A program made the position numbers and the translations under genes. Below are positions 1-9,847 of a DNA stretch of 64,000 nucleotides, one piece after another (positions within the stretch are counted from its first letter, which is position 1; every line of letters begins with the position of its first letter). The stretch comes from CBINFS01 sp966250015. GTDB taxonomy: Bacteria > Bacteroidota > Rhodothermia > Rhodothermales > DASSAV01. Location of the stretch: contig CBINFS010000008.1 in NCBI GenBank assembly GCA_966250015.1, positions 72,894 through 136,893 on the forward strand. The letters run 5' to 3'. The notes beneath the pieces are model-generated. The model saw only the letters and a list, made by a program, of their open reading frames with translations, searched no databases and was not told the DNA's origin.

Positions 1-1063
1 TCGCAGCCTTCACGGGGTAAGTACGGTCGGATAAAACCGTGGTGACCCTGTCCGTGATGCCGCCATATCGGGTTAAGAACTGGCTTCCCGATAAGACTTC
101 CGGAAGGTGAGCCTCAAAATCGGCTTTGTATTCTTGCGGTGTAAGGTTCGCAAGGTATCCGTGCCATCGTGGATCGTCGACCCTGACCCTATGGCCTTCG
201 TTGTAGACGTCCAGGCCGGCCATTTCGGCAATTATCCGGTACCCCATGAAGGCTGCCGTTCTGACGGTCCCGTAATCGGCGCCAGACACCGCATGCCGCA
301 CACCCGAATCGATTCCGTAAAAACCATACCCTCCGGGAATGTCGCAGAACCCCTCCATTTGAGCGGGCTGGCATAAGAGGCGCAATAGCTTGTCCTTCTT
401 CCCGAAGACGCTCGTCATCTGGTCCATTATGCCGCACGGCGCCCCGACGATAGTATTCTCCACCCACTGACAGGCCAGCGCGATTTCCTCGTTGGTCAAG
501 TCGATGTCGAAGTGTTTTGCTATCACCGCCATGCACGCCACTTCCAGTGCGGCCGACGAGCTGACGCCCTTCCCCTCTGGCACCTCAGAATCGATGAATA
601 ATCGGAAGGAATCCGGCTGCTTCTCGCTACGGAAGGAGGTTCGATGCAGGCAGTAGTGTACCAGTCCCACCGGATAGGCGGCCCAGTGGTCCTTTTCATT
701 TTCAGCAAACCAGGAAGACAGCGCCTCTCCTCTTGTTAAAGGACCGGACCAGAGGTCTTCCATGTGCACGCGAAATACGTGCAGCCTTCCTTCCCTTGCC
801 GAGGTGATCTCGATGATCCCATCCTGCGTTTCTTGCAGGGCTGCATAGGTGGCACAGGCGAGAGGCAACTCAAGCACGAGCGACCCGCTGTAGTCCGCAA
901 TACCCCCCATCACGTCGAGCCGCCCGGGCGCCCGGGATAGCAAGATGGGCGTATCGACATCGAAGTGCAGGGTCTCCTTCAGCTCGGACAGTTTGCGTAT
1001 CATCGGCTCGAAGGGCCGACACTTATCGATACCCGCGTTGGTTACCTGTGGCTCTTTGGTCAT
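1..1063 (-). CDS. GHMP-family sugar kinase (galactokinase/L-arabinokinase-like), 3' end outside window
   Basis: The frame is open from an ATG at 1063 to the window edge, giving at least 354 residues, so the C-terminus is missing. It should phosphorylate a free sugar at C1 with ATP. A sugar-recognition motif PGRLDVMGGIADYSGS lies near residues 47-62, the GHMP glycine/serine loop PEGKGVSSSAA near 162-172, and a catalytic-aspartate segment APCGIMDQM follows. It starts 47 nt after galT and is probably co-transcribed with it, which favours a galactokinase role in the Leloir pathway. The first motif, however, reads closer to plant L-arabinokinases ('LDVMGGIADYSG') than to classical GalK ('GRVNLIGEHTDY'), so arabinose or another sugar is possible. 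Kinase family is certain; substrate is not. Confidence 0.85.
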   Translation of the reverse strand, partial: MTKEPQVTNAGIDKCRPFEPMIRKLSELKETLHFDVDTPILLSRAPGRLDVMGGIADYSGSLVLELPLACATYAALQETQDGIIEITSAREGRLHVFRVHMEDLWSGPLTRGEALSSWFAENEKDHWAAYPVGLVHYCLHRTSFRSEKQPDSFRLFIDSEVPEGKGVSSSAALEVACMAVIAKHFDIDLTNEEIALACQWVENTIVGAPCGIMDQMTSVFGKKDKLLRLLCQPAQMEGFCDIPGGYGFYGIDSGVRHAVSGADYGTVRTAAFMGYRIIAEMAGLDVYNEGHRVRVDDPRWHGYLANLTPQEYKADFEAHLPEVLSGSQFLTRYGGITDRVTTVLSDRTYPVKAA

Positions 1064-1110
1064 GGGTGCATCCGAATGAGGGACAGCCCGAACCTTATTC
1101 ATTGCGACCT

Positions 1111-2136
1111 TCAGGCTTTTTTGTAGTGAACTGAAGGAACGGCCTGCAATTCAGCGGCCTTCTCTTCAGGTGACGTGTCGTTTATAAAGTTGCCTCCTCC
1201 CACCTCGGGACCGGCCAGATACTTGAGAAGACCCGGCTTGCGTAGAGGCGGGTGGATCTCAACGTGGAAGTGAAAACCTGGATGTGGTTTGCCATCGGTC
1301 GGCTCCTGATGAAACACCATAACGTATGGAAATGACATCTTCCAGAGGTTATCCATTCGTACGACCGTGTCGTGCAAGACAGCGCCGAAATCCTCCAGCT
1401 CGTCACGGCTGAGTCCTGCCAGGCTACCGTGTGCTTCCCTTGGCGAGATGAACGTCTCGTAAGGATACCTGGCGCAGTAAGGAATGAATGAAAGGGTCTG
1501 GTCGCTGCTGATCAGGATGCGTCGCCCGTCCTCTTCTTCTGCACGTATCATACTCTGGAGTAAGGACTCCCTGTGTTCAGTGAAGTGCCTGCTGGACGCT
1601 TCAACCTCGATCTCTATTGTTTTAAATACAAAGTTTGTCGCGTAGATCTGGCTGTGTGGATGGGGATTGCTGACCCCCACCACCGCACCCTTGTTCTCAA
1701 ACATGAGAACGTGGTTGATTTCCGGATGGGCTCCAAGCTCGCGATATTGTTCCTGCAAAACGACCAGCAGGTCTACAACCTGCTCGTACGACAGCTCGGC
1801 GAGCGTCAGGTCGTGTCTGGGCGTAAACGAGACGACACGTGCAATGCCGTTGGCCCGCTGATTGCGGTAGATACCCGGTGGCGGTTGAAGGTCTGTCGGG
1901 GCGGATAGCCCTACGCAGGGTTTGTCATTGTCGAAAACAAATACCCCGTCATATTCGGGATTCTGCTTGCCCGACACACGGCGATTCCCTGGGCAGAGAT
2001 AGCAGTCCTTATCGTAGGCCGGTAAAACTTCACTGCTTTCCTGCACCGTCTCTCCGCTCCAGGGGCGATCATTACGATGCGCCGCAATCATGACCCACTC
2101 TTGCCTCAAGGGGTGCCAGCGTTCTTCCCAGACCAT
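1111..2136 (-). CDS. galT: Galactose-1-phosphate uridylyltransferase
   Basis: This 341-residue cytoplasmic enzyme exchanges UMP between UDP-glucose and galactose-1-phosphate in the Leloir pathway. The zinc pair C45/C48 (CYLC), a further candidate ligand H108, and the active-site HPH of NPHPHSQ at residues 159-161 (H161 the likely uridylylated nucleophile) are all present. Length matches the usual 340-350 residues of the family. A sugar kinase gene follows 47 nt downstream on the same strand, so the two form a galactose-type operon. The start at 2136 gives a normal N-terminus (MVWEERWHPL) with the family's 'RWHPL..EWV' opening. Confidence 0.95.
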   Translation of the reverse strand: MVWEERWHPLRQEWVMIAAHRNDRPWSGETVQESSEVLPAYDKDCYLCPGNRRVSGKQNPEYDGVFVFDNDKPCVGLSAPTDLQPPPGIYRNQRANGIARVVSFTPRHDLTLAELSYEQVVDLLVVLQEQYRELGAHPEINHVLMFENKGAVVGVSNPHPHSQIYATNFVFKTIEIEVEASSRHFTEHRESLLQSMIRAEEEDGRRILISSDQTLSFIPYCARYPYETFISPREAHGSLAGLSRDELEDFGAVLHDTVVRMDNLWKMSFPYVMVFHQEPTDGKPHPGFHFHVEIHPPLRKPGLLKYLAGPEVGGGNFINDTSPEEKAAELQAVPSVHYKKA

Positions 2137-2386
2137 AGCGTATCGGCAGGATTACTTTTCAACGATGAGAAACAGGCACGTTGGCTCGATCCACATTTTA
2201 ATGAAAACAAAATTGCACCGCACGGTCTTTTCTAGTCGAAAGTGGCGTAATGCACCTGAAAAATGTTCGGCAGTTTCGTAATTGATCTGTTTTCAGCCCG
2301 CGTTTTTATCGATCATGTGCTATGTTATACATTCGGAGTTGAAGCAGTTGACGTCGCAATCACAACCGCAAACAAGTATTACCGTC

Positions 2387-3316
2387 ATGGATGCCCGTAT
2401 CAATCGTCGCGATTTTATGAAGCAGACAACCCTTTTTGCCGCGGGGCTGGGCACCGCTTCTTTTCCCACGAGGCTTTTTTCAGGAAGCGGCCAGGACCCG
2501 CTCTTTCGTATTTCTCTCGCACAATGGTCCCTAAACCGCAAATTTTTCTCCGGCGAGCTTGACAATCTGGATTTTGCCAAGACCACGCGCAGCCTCGGGA
2601 TCGACGGGGTTGAATACGTCAATCAATTCTTTATGGACAAAGCGAAGGACATGGCGTATTTGCGCGAGATGAAGAACCGTGCGGAGAACGAGGGTGTCCA
2701 GAGCATTCTGATCATGTGCGACAATGAAGGGGCGCTCGGTGCACCCGATGAGGAGGAGCGGAAGAAAGCGGTCGAGAACCACTATAAGTGGGTCGACGCG
2801 GCAAAATTCCTCGGCTGCCACTCCATCCGCGTCAACGGATATAGCACGTCTGACTACGAGGAGTCTCAAAAGCTCGTGGCGGACGGGCTTTCTCGTTTGA
2901 TCGAATACGCCGATACGCAGGACATCAACGTCATCGTCGAGAACCACGGCGGGTACTCCAGCAACGCCAAGTGGCTCGTCGGCGTCATGAAGCTCGTCGA
3001 TCATCCCCGTGTCGGTACCCTGCCCGACTTCGGCAATTTCCGGATCAGCCAGGATGAAACGTACGACTCCTATGAGGGCGTCCGCGAAATGATGCCGTAT
3101 GCAAAAGGGGTCAGCGTCAAACCGCAGGGATACGACGCGAACGGCAACTCCATCGAAATTGACCTCGCCCGCATGATGCGAATCGTGCTCGACGCAGGCT
3201 ATCACGGTTATTGCGGAATCGAGCACGGTCCCGAGGGGCGGGAGCTGGAGGCCATTCGGGAGCTCAACGAGAAGCTGATTCAGGTCCGCGACCAATTGGC
3301 CGCAGAAAAATCCTGA
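2387..3316 (+). CDS. Tat-exported sugar phosphate isomerase/epimerase-like TIM barrel
   Basis: A 309-residue protein of the xylose-isomerase-like TIM-barrel (AP endonuclease 2) superfamily. I chose the ATG at 2387 because it is followed at once by a twin-arginine signal (NRRDFMKQTTLFAAG). An upstream in-frame start at 2282 would add 35 unlike residues. Barrel features are visible: 'DGVEYVNQF', 'SIRVNGYS', 'INVIVENHGG' (metal-binding Glu region), 'GTLPDFGNF' and 'GYCGIEHGP' near the end. Such proteins isomerise, epimerise or dehydrate sugars; export suggests a periplasmic substrate. It is transcribed divergently from galT and ends at a bidirectional terminator. Exact substrate unknown. Confidence 0.8.
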   Translation: MDARINRRDFMKQTTLFAAGLGTASFPTRLFSGSGQDPLFRISLAQWSLNRKFFSGELDNLDFAKTTRSLGIDGVEYVNQFFMDKAKDMAYLREMKNRAENEGVQSILIMCDNEGALGAPDEEERKKAVENHYKWVDAAKFLGCHSIRVNGYSTSDYEESQKLVADGLSRLIEYADTQDINVIVENHGGYSSNAKWLVGVMKLVDHPRVGTLPDFGNFRISQDETYDSYEGVREMMPYAKGVSVKPQGYDANGNSIEIDLARMMRIVLDAGYHGYCGIEHGPEGRELEAIRELNEKLIQVRDQLAAEKS

Positions 3317-3366
3317 GTTCAGGTATCATCGGCATCAGCCACATAGATACCACCTTTCCGAAAAAA

Positions 3367-3415
3367 GCAAGGCCGGTGGGGGTGTCCAACGTTGCCCTCA
3401 CCGGCCTTGCCTTAC
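3367..3415. terminator. Bidirectional intrinsic terminator
   Basis: A 12-bp perfect stem (GCAAGGCCGGTG at 3367-3378 with its complement at 3399-3410) lies between two convergent genes. A run of six A on the left gives a U-tract for the minus-strand transporter transcript, and CTTACTTTG follows on the right for the plus strand. Confidence 0.85.
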
Positions 3416-3458
3416 TTTGTTAGGTGTAAAACCGCTTAGCTGAAGTATTCCGGCTCGC

Positions 3459-5102
3459 TCAGCTCGTCTGTACGGTCACCTGCTGGTCCACCACGCGAAG
3501 GCTCCTGTACGCTAGGCGAAGCAACACGATGGCCAGAACGAATAGGAAAGTTGCCACAACAGCGAGAATGTATACGTGCTGGTTGAAGTAATTCCAGGCG
3601 AACAAGAATAGCGACGAGAGCGTCACGGCAAACATAAACACCATCGGCACCAGCGTAAACACCGGATTGACGTTTTTCTTGATCAGCCAGACGCTAACCG
3701 CCAGCAAGGCTAATGCCCCCAGTAGCTGATTGGCAGATCCAAAAATCGGCCAGAGCGTGCCGAATTCACCGGTGGTCAGTAGCAGCACACTGAGGAAAAC
3801 CGGGACGGTCGTCGCTACGTAACGATTCTTCGCCAGTACGCGGGCTGCGGATTGGGGCGACCCCTCGAAATACTCCTGAACGATATATCGAGCGAGACGC
3901 GTGCACGTATCGAGCGTCGTAAGCGCAAAGGCAGACACCGTCAAGGCCACGAAGGACACACCCAGCTCGTAAGGAATGCCAATCGCCGCCATGAACCCTC
4001 CGACTCCCTGAGAGAACAGCGTGACGGGACCCACCTCCGTCAGCCGGCTGACGTAGTCGTCTCTCAGCAGAACGATCACCGAAATCAAGGCTACGACAGC
4101 GAGCAAACTCTCGATCAGCATCCCCCCGTAGCCGATCACCCTGGCGTCTTCTTCCCTATCGATTTGCTTCGAAGTCGTCCCCGAAGCCACCAGCGAGTGA
4201 AAGCCTGAAATGGCGCCGCAGGCTACCGTAACGAACAACACGGGGAAGAGGTATCCGAGCCCTTCGACGTGCAGCGCGACATCCGTATCCATGCGAATCT
4301 CTGGCCTCGCTACGAAAATGCCCAGCACGCCAAACAGAATCATCCCGTAAAGCAAAAAGGAATTTAGAAAATCACGAGGCTGTAGAAGAACCCATACCGG
4401 AGCAACGCTTGCGAGGAAGATGTACGCAAAAAGAATCACCATCCAGACGCCATAACCGATCTCGAGCGGCAGCCTGCTACCAGCAAAAACCAGGAAGTAC
4501 ATCAAGGCTACGCCGATAACCGTTGACAGCCAGAAAGGAAGGTTGAAACGTTTTGTGATGAATCCAAACGCCACAGCCAGAAAAATGAAAAACATTGAGG
4601 CCGAGCCTGAGGACGGTACAGATACGAAGGTTTTGGCAATGATGTCGGCAAAGACTGCGATGACGAGAATCAGAGTCGAAAAGCTGAAGATCAGAAAAAG
4701 TCGTTTACCCGCATCGCCAATGTACCGCTGAATGATCTCACCAATCGATTTCCCTTTGTGACGAAGGGAAGCCGTCATCGACGCCAGATCGTGAACGGCC
4801 CCAAAAAAGATTCCGCCAAGCAATATCCAGAGCAGCGCCGGAATCCACCCAAATGCCACTGCAATGACCGGCCCCACGATCGGACCCGCTCCGGCAATCG
4901 ATGCGAAATGGTGACCGAGAACGACGATCCGTCGGCTCGGTTCATAATCCACTCCGTCTCTCATGGTATGCGCTGGCGTGGGGTTATCATTACTGATGCC
5001 CAACCTACCGGCGATGTATCTACCGTAGAACCGATACGCCAGTAAAAGGACCACCACAGAGATAAGGAGTATTCCAATGGAAGACATTTGAATTGTCCTC
5101 AA
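3459..5102 (-). CDS. cstA: CstA-family carbon starvation / peptide or pyruvate transporter
   Basis: A 547-residue polytopic inner-membrane protein. The N-terminal half carries the family's hallmark segments 'GHHFASIAGAGPIVGP' and 'GAVHDLASM', and the middle has 'GFHSLVASGTTSKQ'. Characterised relatives (E. coli CstA and BtsT) import peptides or pyruvate under carbon limitation. This protein is shorter than the roughly 700-residue E. coli forms and fits the shorter subgroup that is widespread in other phyla. It is monocistronic in appearance, with about 150 nt to its upstream neighbour and a strong terminator downstream. The transported substrate cannot be told from sequence. Confidence 0.9.
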   Translation of the reverse strand: MRTIQMSSIGILLISVVVLLLAYRFYGRYIAGRLGISNDNPTPAHTMRDGVDYEPSRRIVVLGHHFASIAGAGPIVGPVIAVAFGWIPALLWILLGGIFFGAVHDLASMTASLRHKGKSIGEIIQRYIGDAGKRLFLIFSFSTLILVIAVFADIIAKTFVSVPSSGSASMFFIFLAVAFGFITKRFNLPFWLSTVIGVALMYFLVFAGSRLPLEIGYGVWMVILFAYIFLASVAPVWVLLQPRDFLNSFLLYGMILFGVLGIFVARPEIRMDTDVALHVEGLGYLFPVLFVTVACGAISGFHSLVASGTTSKQIDREEDARVIGYGGMLIESLLAVVALISVIVLLRDDYVSRLTEVGPVTLFSQGVGGFMAAIGIPYELGVSFVALTVSAFALTTLDTCTRLARYIVQEYFEGSPQSAARVLAKNRYVATTVPVFLSVLLLTTGEFGTLWPIFGSANQLLGALALLAVSVWLIKKNVNPVFTLVPMVFMFAVTLSSLFLFAWNYFNQHVYILAVVATFLFVLAIVLLRLAYRSLRVVDQQVTVQTS

Positions 5103-5252
5103 TCGTTTCGAAAGAGAAATTGAACCGGCGTCGGGAATCTACCTGCAGAAATAATACAGGGTTCCGCGTCGCTCGACCTGCATTCTTACGGCCGGTTGTA
5201 CTTACGGCCCAACAAGATTAACCCACACGCCTGCTGGAAAGCAATATCGCAG

Positions 5253-6101
5253 CTAAGAACGACCAATCCGTAATCGATAAAAACCGTCGCGCTGCGCCTC
5301 GACGGTAACAGCTCCGCCAAAAACGGAAGACAATGCCGACGACGTGAGGACTTTTTCCTTTGGACCATCTTCGAGCACTTGTCCATCACGAAGCAGTACG
5401 ACACGGTTCATTTCAGGAAATATCTCTTCGACGTGATGGGTGATGAGAATCAGCGTTTTACCTGCCCGAACCAGGCGGCGTAACGTCGAAAGAAGCCGTG
5501 CACTGGCGAGAGGATCGAGACCGGTCGTTGGCTCGTCGAGAAGAAGTGCGGGCGGATCGAGCGCAAGCGCCCTCGCTATGAGGACCCTGCGCACCTCTCC
5601 GGTTGACATTTCGTCGAGTGGTTTCTCGGAGAGATGACCTGCCTCCATGGCAAGAAGAGCAGCTCTGCTCGCCTCGATGTGGGCTTCCGTAACCTTCTGA
5701 TTCGCGAAGAGCCCTCTACTCGCAAAGAAACCGCTCACTACCGTATCCAGTCCACGATGCGCCCGTCCCCTCTCGGAAAAGAGTTGGTCGGTATCGGGCG
5801 AGACGATGCCAATCAGCTTTCGCAGCTCGAATACGTCCCAACGATCCCTGCCGAATATCCGGACGATTGCCTCACGATCCAAAAACCGGTAAGGCCGGAT
5901 CTGATAGAGCAACAGCTTTACCAGCGTAGACTTTCCCGAACCGTTAGGACCCAGAATAACCGTCTGGTCTCCCCTTCTGATCGTCAAATCCACGTCCCGC
6001 AGGATCCACTTCCCCGATCGAAGCGCCACGGACACGTTTTGAAGCGAAATGACCTCATCGTTTTCGACTGGAATACTGCCCGAAGAGATCATTGCTCGCA
6101 A
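5253..6101 (-). CDS. Solo ABC transporter ATP-binding protein
   Basis: A 282-residue nucleotide-binding subunit. Walker A GPNGSGKST is at residues 51-59. The signature is the variant STGEV instead of LSGGQ, Walker B reads ALLLDEPTTGLD, and the switch is ITHH. The degenerate signature and 'FPEMNRVVLLRDGQV' resemble the ModF-like/iron-chelate branch of ABC ATPases. No membrane permease or binding protein gene is adjacent, so its partner is encoded elsewhere or it works alone. The upstream neighbour on the same strand is the rhamnosidase, 63 nt away, so co-transcription is possible. Confidence 0.88.
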   Translation of the reverse strand: MRAMISSGSIPVENDEVISLQNVSVALRSGKWILRDVDLTIRRGDQTVILGPNGSGKSTLVKLLLYQIRPYRFLDREAIVRIFGRDRWDVFELRKLIGIVSPDTDQLFSERGRAHRGLDTVVSGFFASRGLFANQKVTEAHIEASRAALLAMEAGHLSEKPLDEMSTGEVRRVLIARALALDPPALLLDEPTTGLDPLASARLLSTLRRLVRAGKTLILITHHVEEIFPEMNRVVLLRDGQVLEDGPKEKVLTSSALSSVFGGAVTVEAQRDGFYRLRIGRS

Positions 6102-6164
6102 TTACGTTCAGGTTGTGACGGTTTTTCCTCACGAGGGAATGTTCAGGAATACGTTGAGACCGGA

Positions 6165-9026
6165 CTACCGGGCAAAATTCTCGATCACAAAACGATATTT
6201 CCCCGATCCCACGGAGTATACTGAGGCGCCCTTATCGACTGATACAAAATTGACCCCGGGTGCTTCACTCGCAACCACACCACTCTCCTTTATGTCTTCG
6301 GGATTCGCGGAAGGAACGTACACGACCGTCTCCGTACCGGCGGGGATTTCAATCTCGAGTATCAGGCGATTCCCATCGAGCTTCCACTCACTCTCAATCA
6401 AACCCCTTACACTCTGATACTTCGCGCTTACCGTCTGGAGATCACCGACAACGTTGGGGCGTATGACAATCTTGTCAAATCCCATGGCGTCGGGAGCGGG
6501 CTGGATTCCGGCGAGGCCCTTGTAAAACCACTCGCTGACCGAGCCGAACATGGGGTGATTGTGGGATGGGACGTATGGTTGGTAACTCCACGATTCCCAA
6601 AGCGTCGTGGCGCCGTTATCAATCATGTATCCGTATCCGGGGAAGTCCCGCTGAGACGCTACCCTATAGGCCACGTCCGCTCGGCCGAATTTGGTTAGCA
6701 CGTCGAACATGTATTTGGTGCCAAAAATCCCCGTCGACAGATGGCCGTTGTTGTGTACCATGATGCTGTCGACGAGCAAGTCGAGGACCTTCTGCTCCAT
6801 GCCTTCTGGCACCAACCCCATGTACAACGCAAAGGCCTGCGACGCCTGTGTGCCCGTATCATAACGACCAGTCTCGCGATCGAGGAATCGCCGATTAAAC
6901 GCGTCTTTTATTTGTTGGGCGAGCTGTTCGTATTTCCGCACGTCGTCCTCTCTACCGAGCACGCGAGCCATTCGGGTAAACAGATCGACATTGTAATAGA
7001 AAAAGGCGGTGCCGGTCAGGGCCTTATTCTTTGGCGCCAGGCTTTCGTGGTCGCTGATCCCATTGTCGAGAATGAATCCTTCCGCTCTCGACGCTATGAG
7101 ATCCACCCAACGGCGCACGAGCTCGTATTGCTCCTCCAGCAGGCTCCGGTTGCCGTAATACTGATAGAGCTGCCAGACGAGCATCGGGTGTGCGGTCCCC
7201 CACCCCACCGGTCCCGAACCGCCGCCCAATCCCTCGATGTCGAGGCCGATGTGTGGAGCGATCTCAGTAAATCCGCCATTGGGACGAACGGCGTCTGCAA
7301 AATCCCGCACCGTCTTGACGTAAAACCTGGCCATGTCCAGGTTGAACATCGCCATCTCGCTCGCGGCCACGATGTCGCCTCCATACCCGAACCGCTCACG
7401 GTGTGGGCAGTCTGACTGCACACTGAACATGTTGCTCTCCTGTGCCCTCATCGTAATTTCCTGCACGCGATTGAGCAGGTCGTTCGAACACGTGAAGGCG
7501 CCGGCGTAATCGACAGACGAACGCAGCGCGTGTCCAGTGAGCGATTCGAGCGTTGGGCGTCCTGGGAATCCAGTGACTTCTACGTACCGGAAACCATGCC
7601 AGGTAAAGCGTGGCGTGTAGGTTTCCACCCCCTCCCCTTTGAGAATGTATTGATCGGCCTGCCACGCGGTTTTTGGTGAATATGGGCCATCCGTCCAGTG
7701 TTTATTCGCATATAACGTTTCCCAATCGCGTGCCTCGAGCGACGCCCAGTCTTTGATTTGAGCGGTCGTGGACGTCAGGGAGTTCACCCGTCCATCCTCG
7801 TGGAGGATTTCACCGTAGCGCATGGTGACCCGGTCGCCGGCTTTCCCCTGTACCTTCAGGGTCACCCATCCGGCGAAGTTCTGTCCCATGTCGAATACCC
7901 ATACTCCCGGTTCTCGCTCGGTTACGGAGACGGCCTGAAAGGAGCGGACGACCTTGATCGGTGGGAGGTCCTGTGCAATGAGCTCGCCTTGCGGCGCTTC
8001 CGCAGTCAAGACGTTTCTCCAACCTGAGTCGTCAAACCCGGGCTCATTCCAACCGGGGACCTCCTTACGTGCGTCGTAAACCTCACCGATGTAAATGTTA
8101 TTCTTCAGGACAGGCCCGTCAAATGCTCTCCAGCTCTCATCCGTTACCACTCGCTGCGTCGTTCCGTCGTCATACTCGATTTCGAGCTGTAGCAGCACTT
8201 TTGGAACCCCGATCGGGAGTGTTTCCCGCAGGTTGAGCCTGAACATGTTGAGCGGCAGCGGATTGTACCAGCCATTGCCTAACATCACCCCTACCGCATT
8301 CTCTCCCGAGGCGATTTGGCCCGTTACGTCGTAGACGGCGTAGTAGACCCTCTTGTCATAGTTCGTCCAGCCGGGATCCAGAACGTGATCGCCGACGCGA
8401 TCCCCATTGAGGTATAGCTCGTAGTAACCGAGACCGCTTACGTAAACCCTCGCCCTTTTGATTTTCTTACCGGATACCTCGAACGCTTTTCTGAACAGCG
8501 GGGCCGGATTGACGTCAAATTGCTCCTCCCTTGTCTGAGGCTGCGGACGGCTGTCTGAAATCCATTGAGCCTCCCAGGCATCCGCACCCAGCTTTCCCAT
8601 CTCCCACCATGCGACGTCGCTGAAGGGTGAGGGGCGGTCTTGATTGTCCCATACCCTTACCGACCAGTACACACGCTGCCCGGATACCAGCGGAGACCCG
8701 GCGTATTTCACCTGAATCGTTTCGTCCGAAGGCACCTTTCCCGTGTCCCAGAGATCTGCTTTACCCGGATATACGAGCTCCGGAGAAGTAGCGGCAAGTA
8801 TCTGATAGGCCGTCTGCCGCTGACCCCGTTCCGATGCACGTACACGCTGAAGCTGCCACCCGAGCATCGGCTCCGGATTGTCAACACCAAGCGGATCTAC
8901 GCGATATTCCGTTCGAAGCTCGGTGGCAATCAAACTGCCGGCATCTTGAGCCGTAGCGGCACCTACGAAACATATGCCAAGGAGTAAACAACAAATTGCA
9001 CTGAGAATGAGTCTTGATACCTTCAT
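6165..9026 (-). CDS. Secreted alpha-L-rhamnosidase (GH78-like)
   Basis: A 953-residue glycoside hydrolase that should release terminal alpha-L-rhamnose from plant or algal glycans or glycosides. I chose the ATG at 9026 because it begins a clear signal peptide (MKVSRLILSAICCLLLGICFVGAATAQ). A start 132 nt upstream adds a non-signal tail. The order is typical of bacterial rhamnosidases: N-terminal beta domain with 'RTEYRVDPLGVDNPEPMLGWQL', a carbohydrate-binding domain ('ARVYVSGLGYYELYLNG'), then the (alpha/alpha)6 catalytic domain with 'VQSDCPHRERFGYGGD' and 'GATTLWESW'. No rhamnose catabolic genes lie nearby. Activity is inferred from family. Confidence 0.92.
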   Translation of the reverse strand: MKVSRLILSAICCLLLGICFVGAATAQDAGSLIATELRTEYRVDPLGVDNPEPMLGWQLQRVRASERGQRQTAYQILAATSPELVYPGKADLWDTGKVPSDETIQVKYAGSPLVSGQRVYWSVRVWDNQDRPSPFSDVAWWEMGKLGADAWEAQWISDSRPQPQTREEQFDVNPAPLFRKAFEVSGKKIKRARVYVSGLGYYELYLNGDRVGDHVLDPGWTNYDKRVYYAVYDVTGQIASGENAVGVMLGNGWYNPLPLNMFRLNLRETLPIGVPKVLLQLEIEYDDGTTQRVVTDESWRAFDGPVLKNNIYIGEVYDARKEVPGWNEPGFDDSGWRNVLTAEAPQGELIAQDLPPIKVVRSFQAVSVTEREPGVWVFDMGQNFAGWVTLKVQGKAGDRVTMRYGEILHEDGRVNSLTSTTAQIKDWASLEARDWETLYANKHWTDGPYSPKTAWQADQYILKGEGVETYTPRFTWHGFRYVEVTGFPGRPTLESLTGHALRSSVDYAGAFTCSNDLLNRVQEITMRAQESNMFSVQSDCPHRERFGYGGDIVAASEMAMFNLDMARFYVKTVRDFADAVRPNGGFTEIAPHIGLDIEGLGGGSGPVGWGTAHPMLVWQLYQYYGNRSLLEEQYELVRRWVDLIASRAEGFILDNGISDHESLAPKNKALTGTAFFYYNVDLFTRMARVLGREDDVRKYEQLAQQIKDAFNRRFLDRETGRYDTGTQASQAFALYMGLVPEGMEQKVLDLLVDSIMVHNNGHLSTGIFGTKYMFDVLTKFGRADVAYRVASQRDFPGYGYMIDNGATTLWESWSYQPYVPSHNHPMFGSVSEWFYKGLAGIQPAPDAMGFDKIVIRPNVVGDLQTVSAKYQSVRGLIESEWKLDGNRLILEIEIPAGTETVVYVPSANPEDIKESGVVASEAPGVNFVSVDKGASVYSVGSGKYRFVIENFAR

Positions 9027-9203
9027 GACTGGGCCGGAAAAACAGTGAGAGAAACCGAACCAATTTCGGCATCTCCGATCCAACAAACCAGCCTGCTTCC
9101 GGTATTCAATGCGCGTTCTGGATGAATAGACCCACCCCGCCTCCTGCTCCATGGCCATTTCACAGAAGATGACATGGCGCCACCTGACAATGGAAAGGAC
9201 CTT

Positions 9204-9650
9204 TCAAACCTTGTACGTCAGGTCTTTCAGCCGCATGTCGAACGATTTGATGTCTTCGGCCATGTCGACGAGGGTCGTTTCCTTGAAGAGCTGGTCGATG
9301 CTGCCGCGAACTTCCGACCATCGGTCGTGTAATGGACACGGTTTTTGCTCGCCACAACCGGGAAGACCGAGGACGCACCCGTGGAACAGCTCGGGGCCGT
9401 CTATGGCAATCACGACGTCGCGAAGCGTGATCTCCGCAGGTGAACGCGTAAAGGTGACCCCGCCACTCGGACCGCGAAAGGAATCCATCAACCCTGCCTG
9501 CGTAAGCTTCTGGAAGATCTTCGTCAGGAATGGAAATGATATTTCGAGCTCGTTGCTGATGGTCCGGATGGAGACGTATCCATTCTCCTTCAAAGAAGCC
9601 AGGTATATGACGGCTCTAAGGCCGTATTCGCACGCTCGGGATAGAATCAT
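9204..9650 (-). CDS. Rrf2-family regulator, NsrR/IscR-like with three-Cys Fe-S motif
   Basis: A 148-residue winged-helix regulator. The ATG at 9650 is preferred because MILSRACEYGLRAVIYLA is the canonical Rrf2 N-terminus; the longer frame adds an unlike 25 residues. Three cysteines spaced C-x6-C-x5-C (HGCVLGLPGCGEQKPC) match the Fe-S ligand layout of NsrR/IscR/RirA proteins. Position is telling: it is divergent from the copper nitrite reductase, whose run includes a nitric-oxide damage repair protein, so an NO-sensing NsrR-like repressor is the best guess. Two TTAG-N12-CTAA dyads in the shared intergenic region are its candidate operators. An iron or cluster sensor is the alternative. Confidence 0.88.
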   Translation of the reverse strand: MILSRACEYGLRAVIYLASLKENGYVSIRTISNELEISFPFLTKIFQKLTQAGLMDSFRGPSGGVTFTRSPAEITLRDVVIAIDGPELFHGCVLGLPGCGEQKPCPLHDRWSEVRGSIDQLFKETTLVDMAEDIKSFDMRLKDLTYKV

Positions 9651-9847
9651 CTGGGTTGATCGGTTGGCGGTTTGAGTTTTAAGATAATTCGCTCCGAATA
9701 AAAAAATCCAGAACAATTTTTGCACGAGCGCTCTCCTATGCTGCCTTTCGACGGCGACAATATACCGTGCACCGGCTTTGCCATCTGGGCATGTGAAGAA
9801 CTCATGATTCTGGATCTTTGGACGGCCGCTCGCGTGTTACATCTTGA

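Noticed and set aside
2531..3295. 254-residue open frame antisense to the exported TIM-barrel gene
   Set aside because: It mirrors the codon structure of a well-supported gene; the product is low in family-like motifs and it fills no gap.
6741..7415. 224-residue open frame opposite the rhamnosidase
   Set aside because: It lies wholly inside the GH78 catalytic domain coding region, without motifs.
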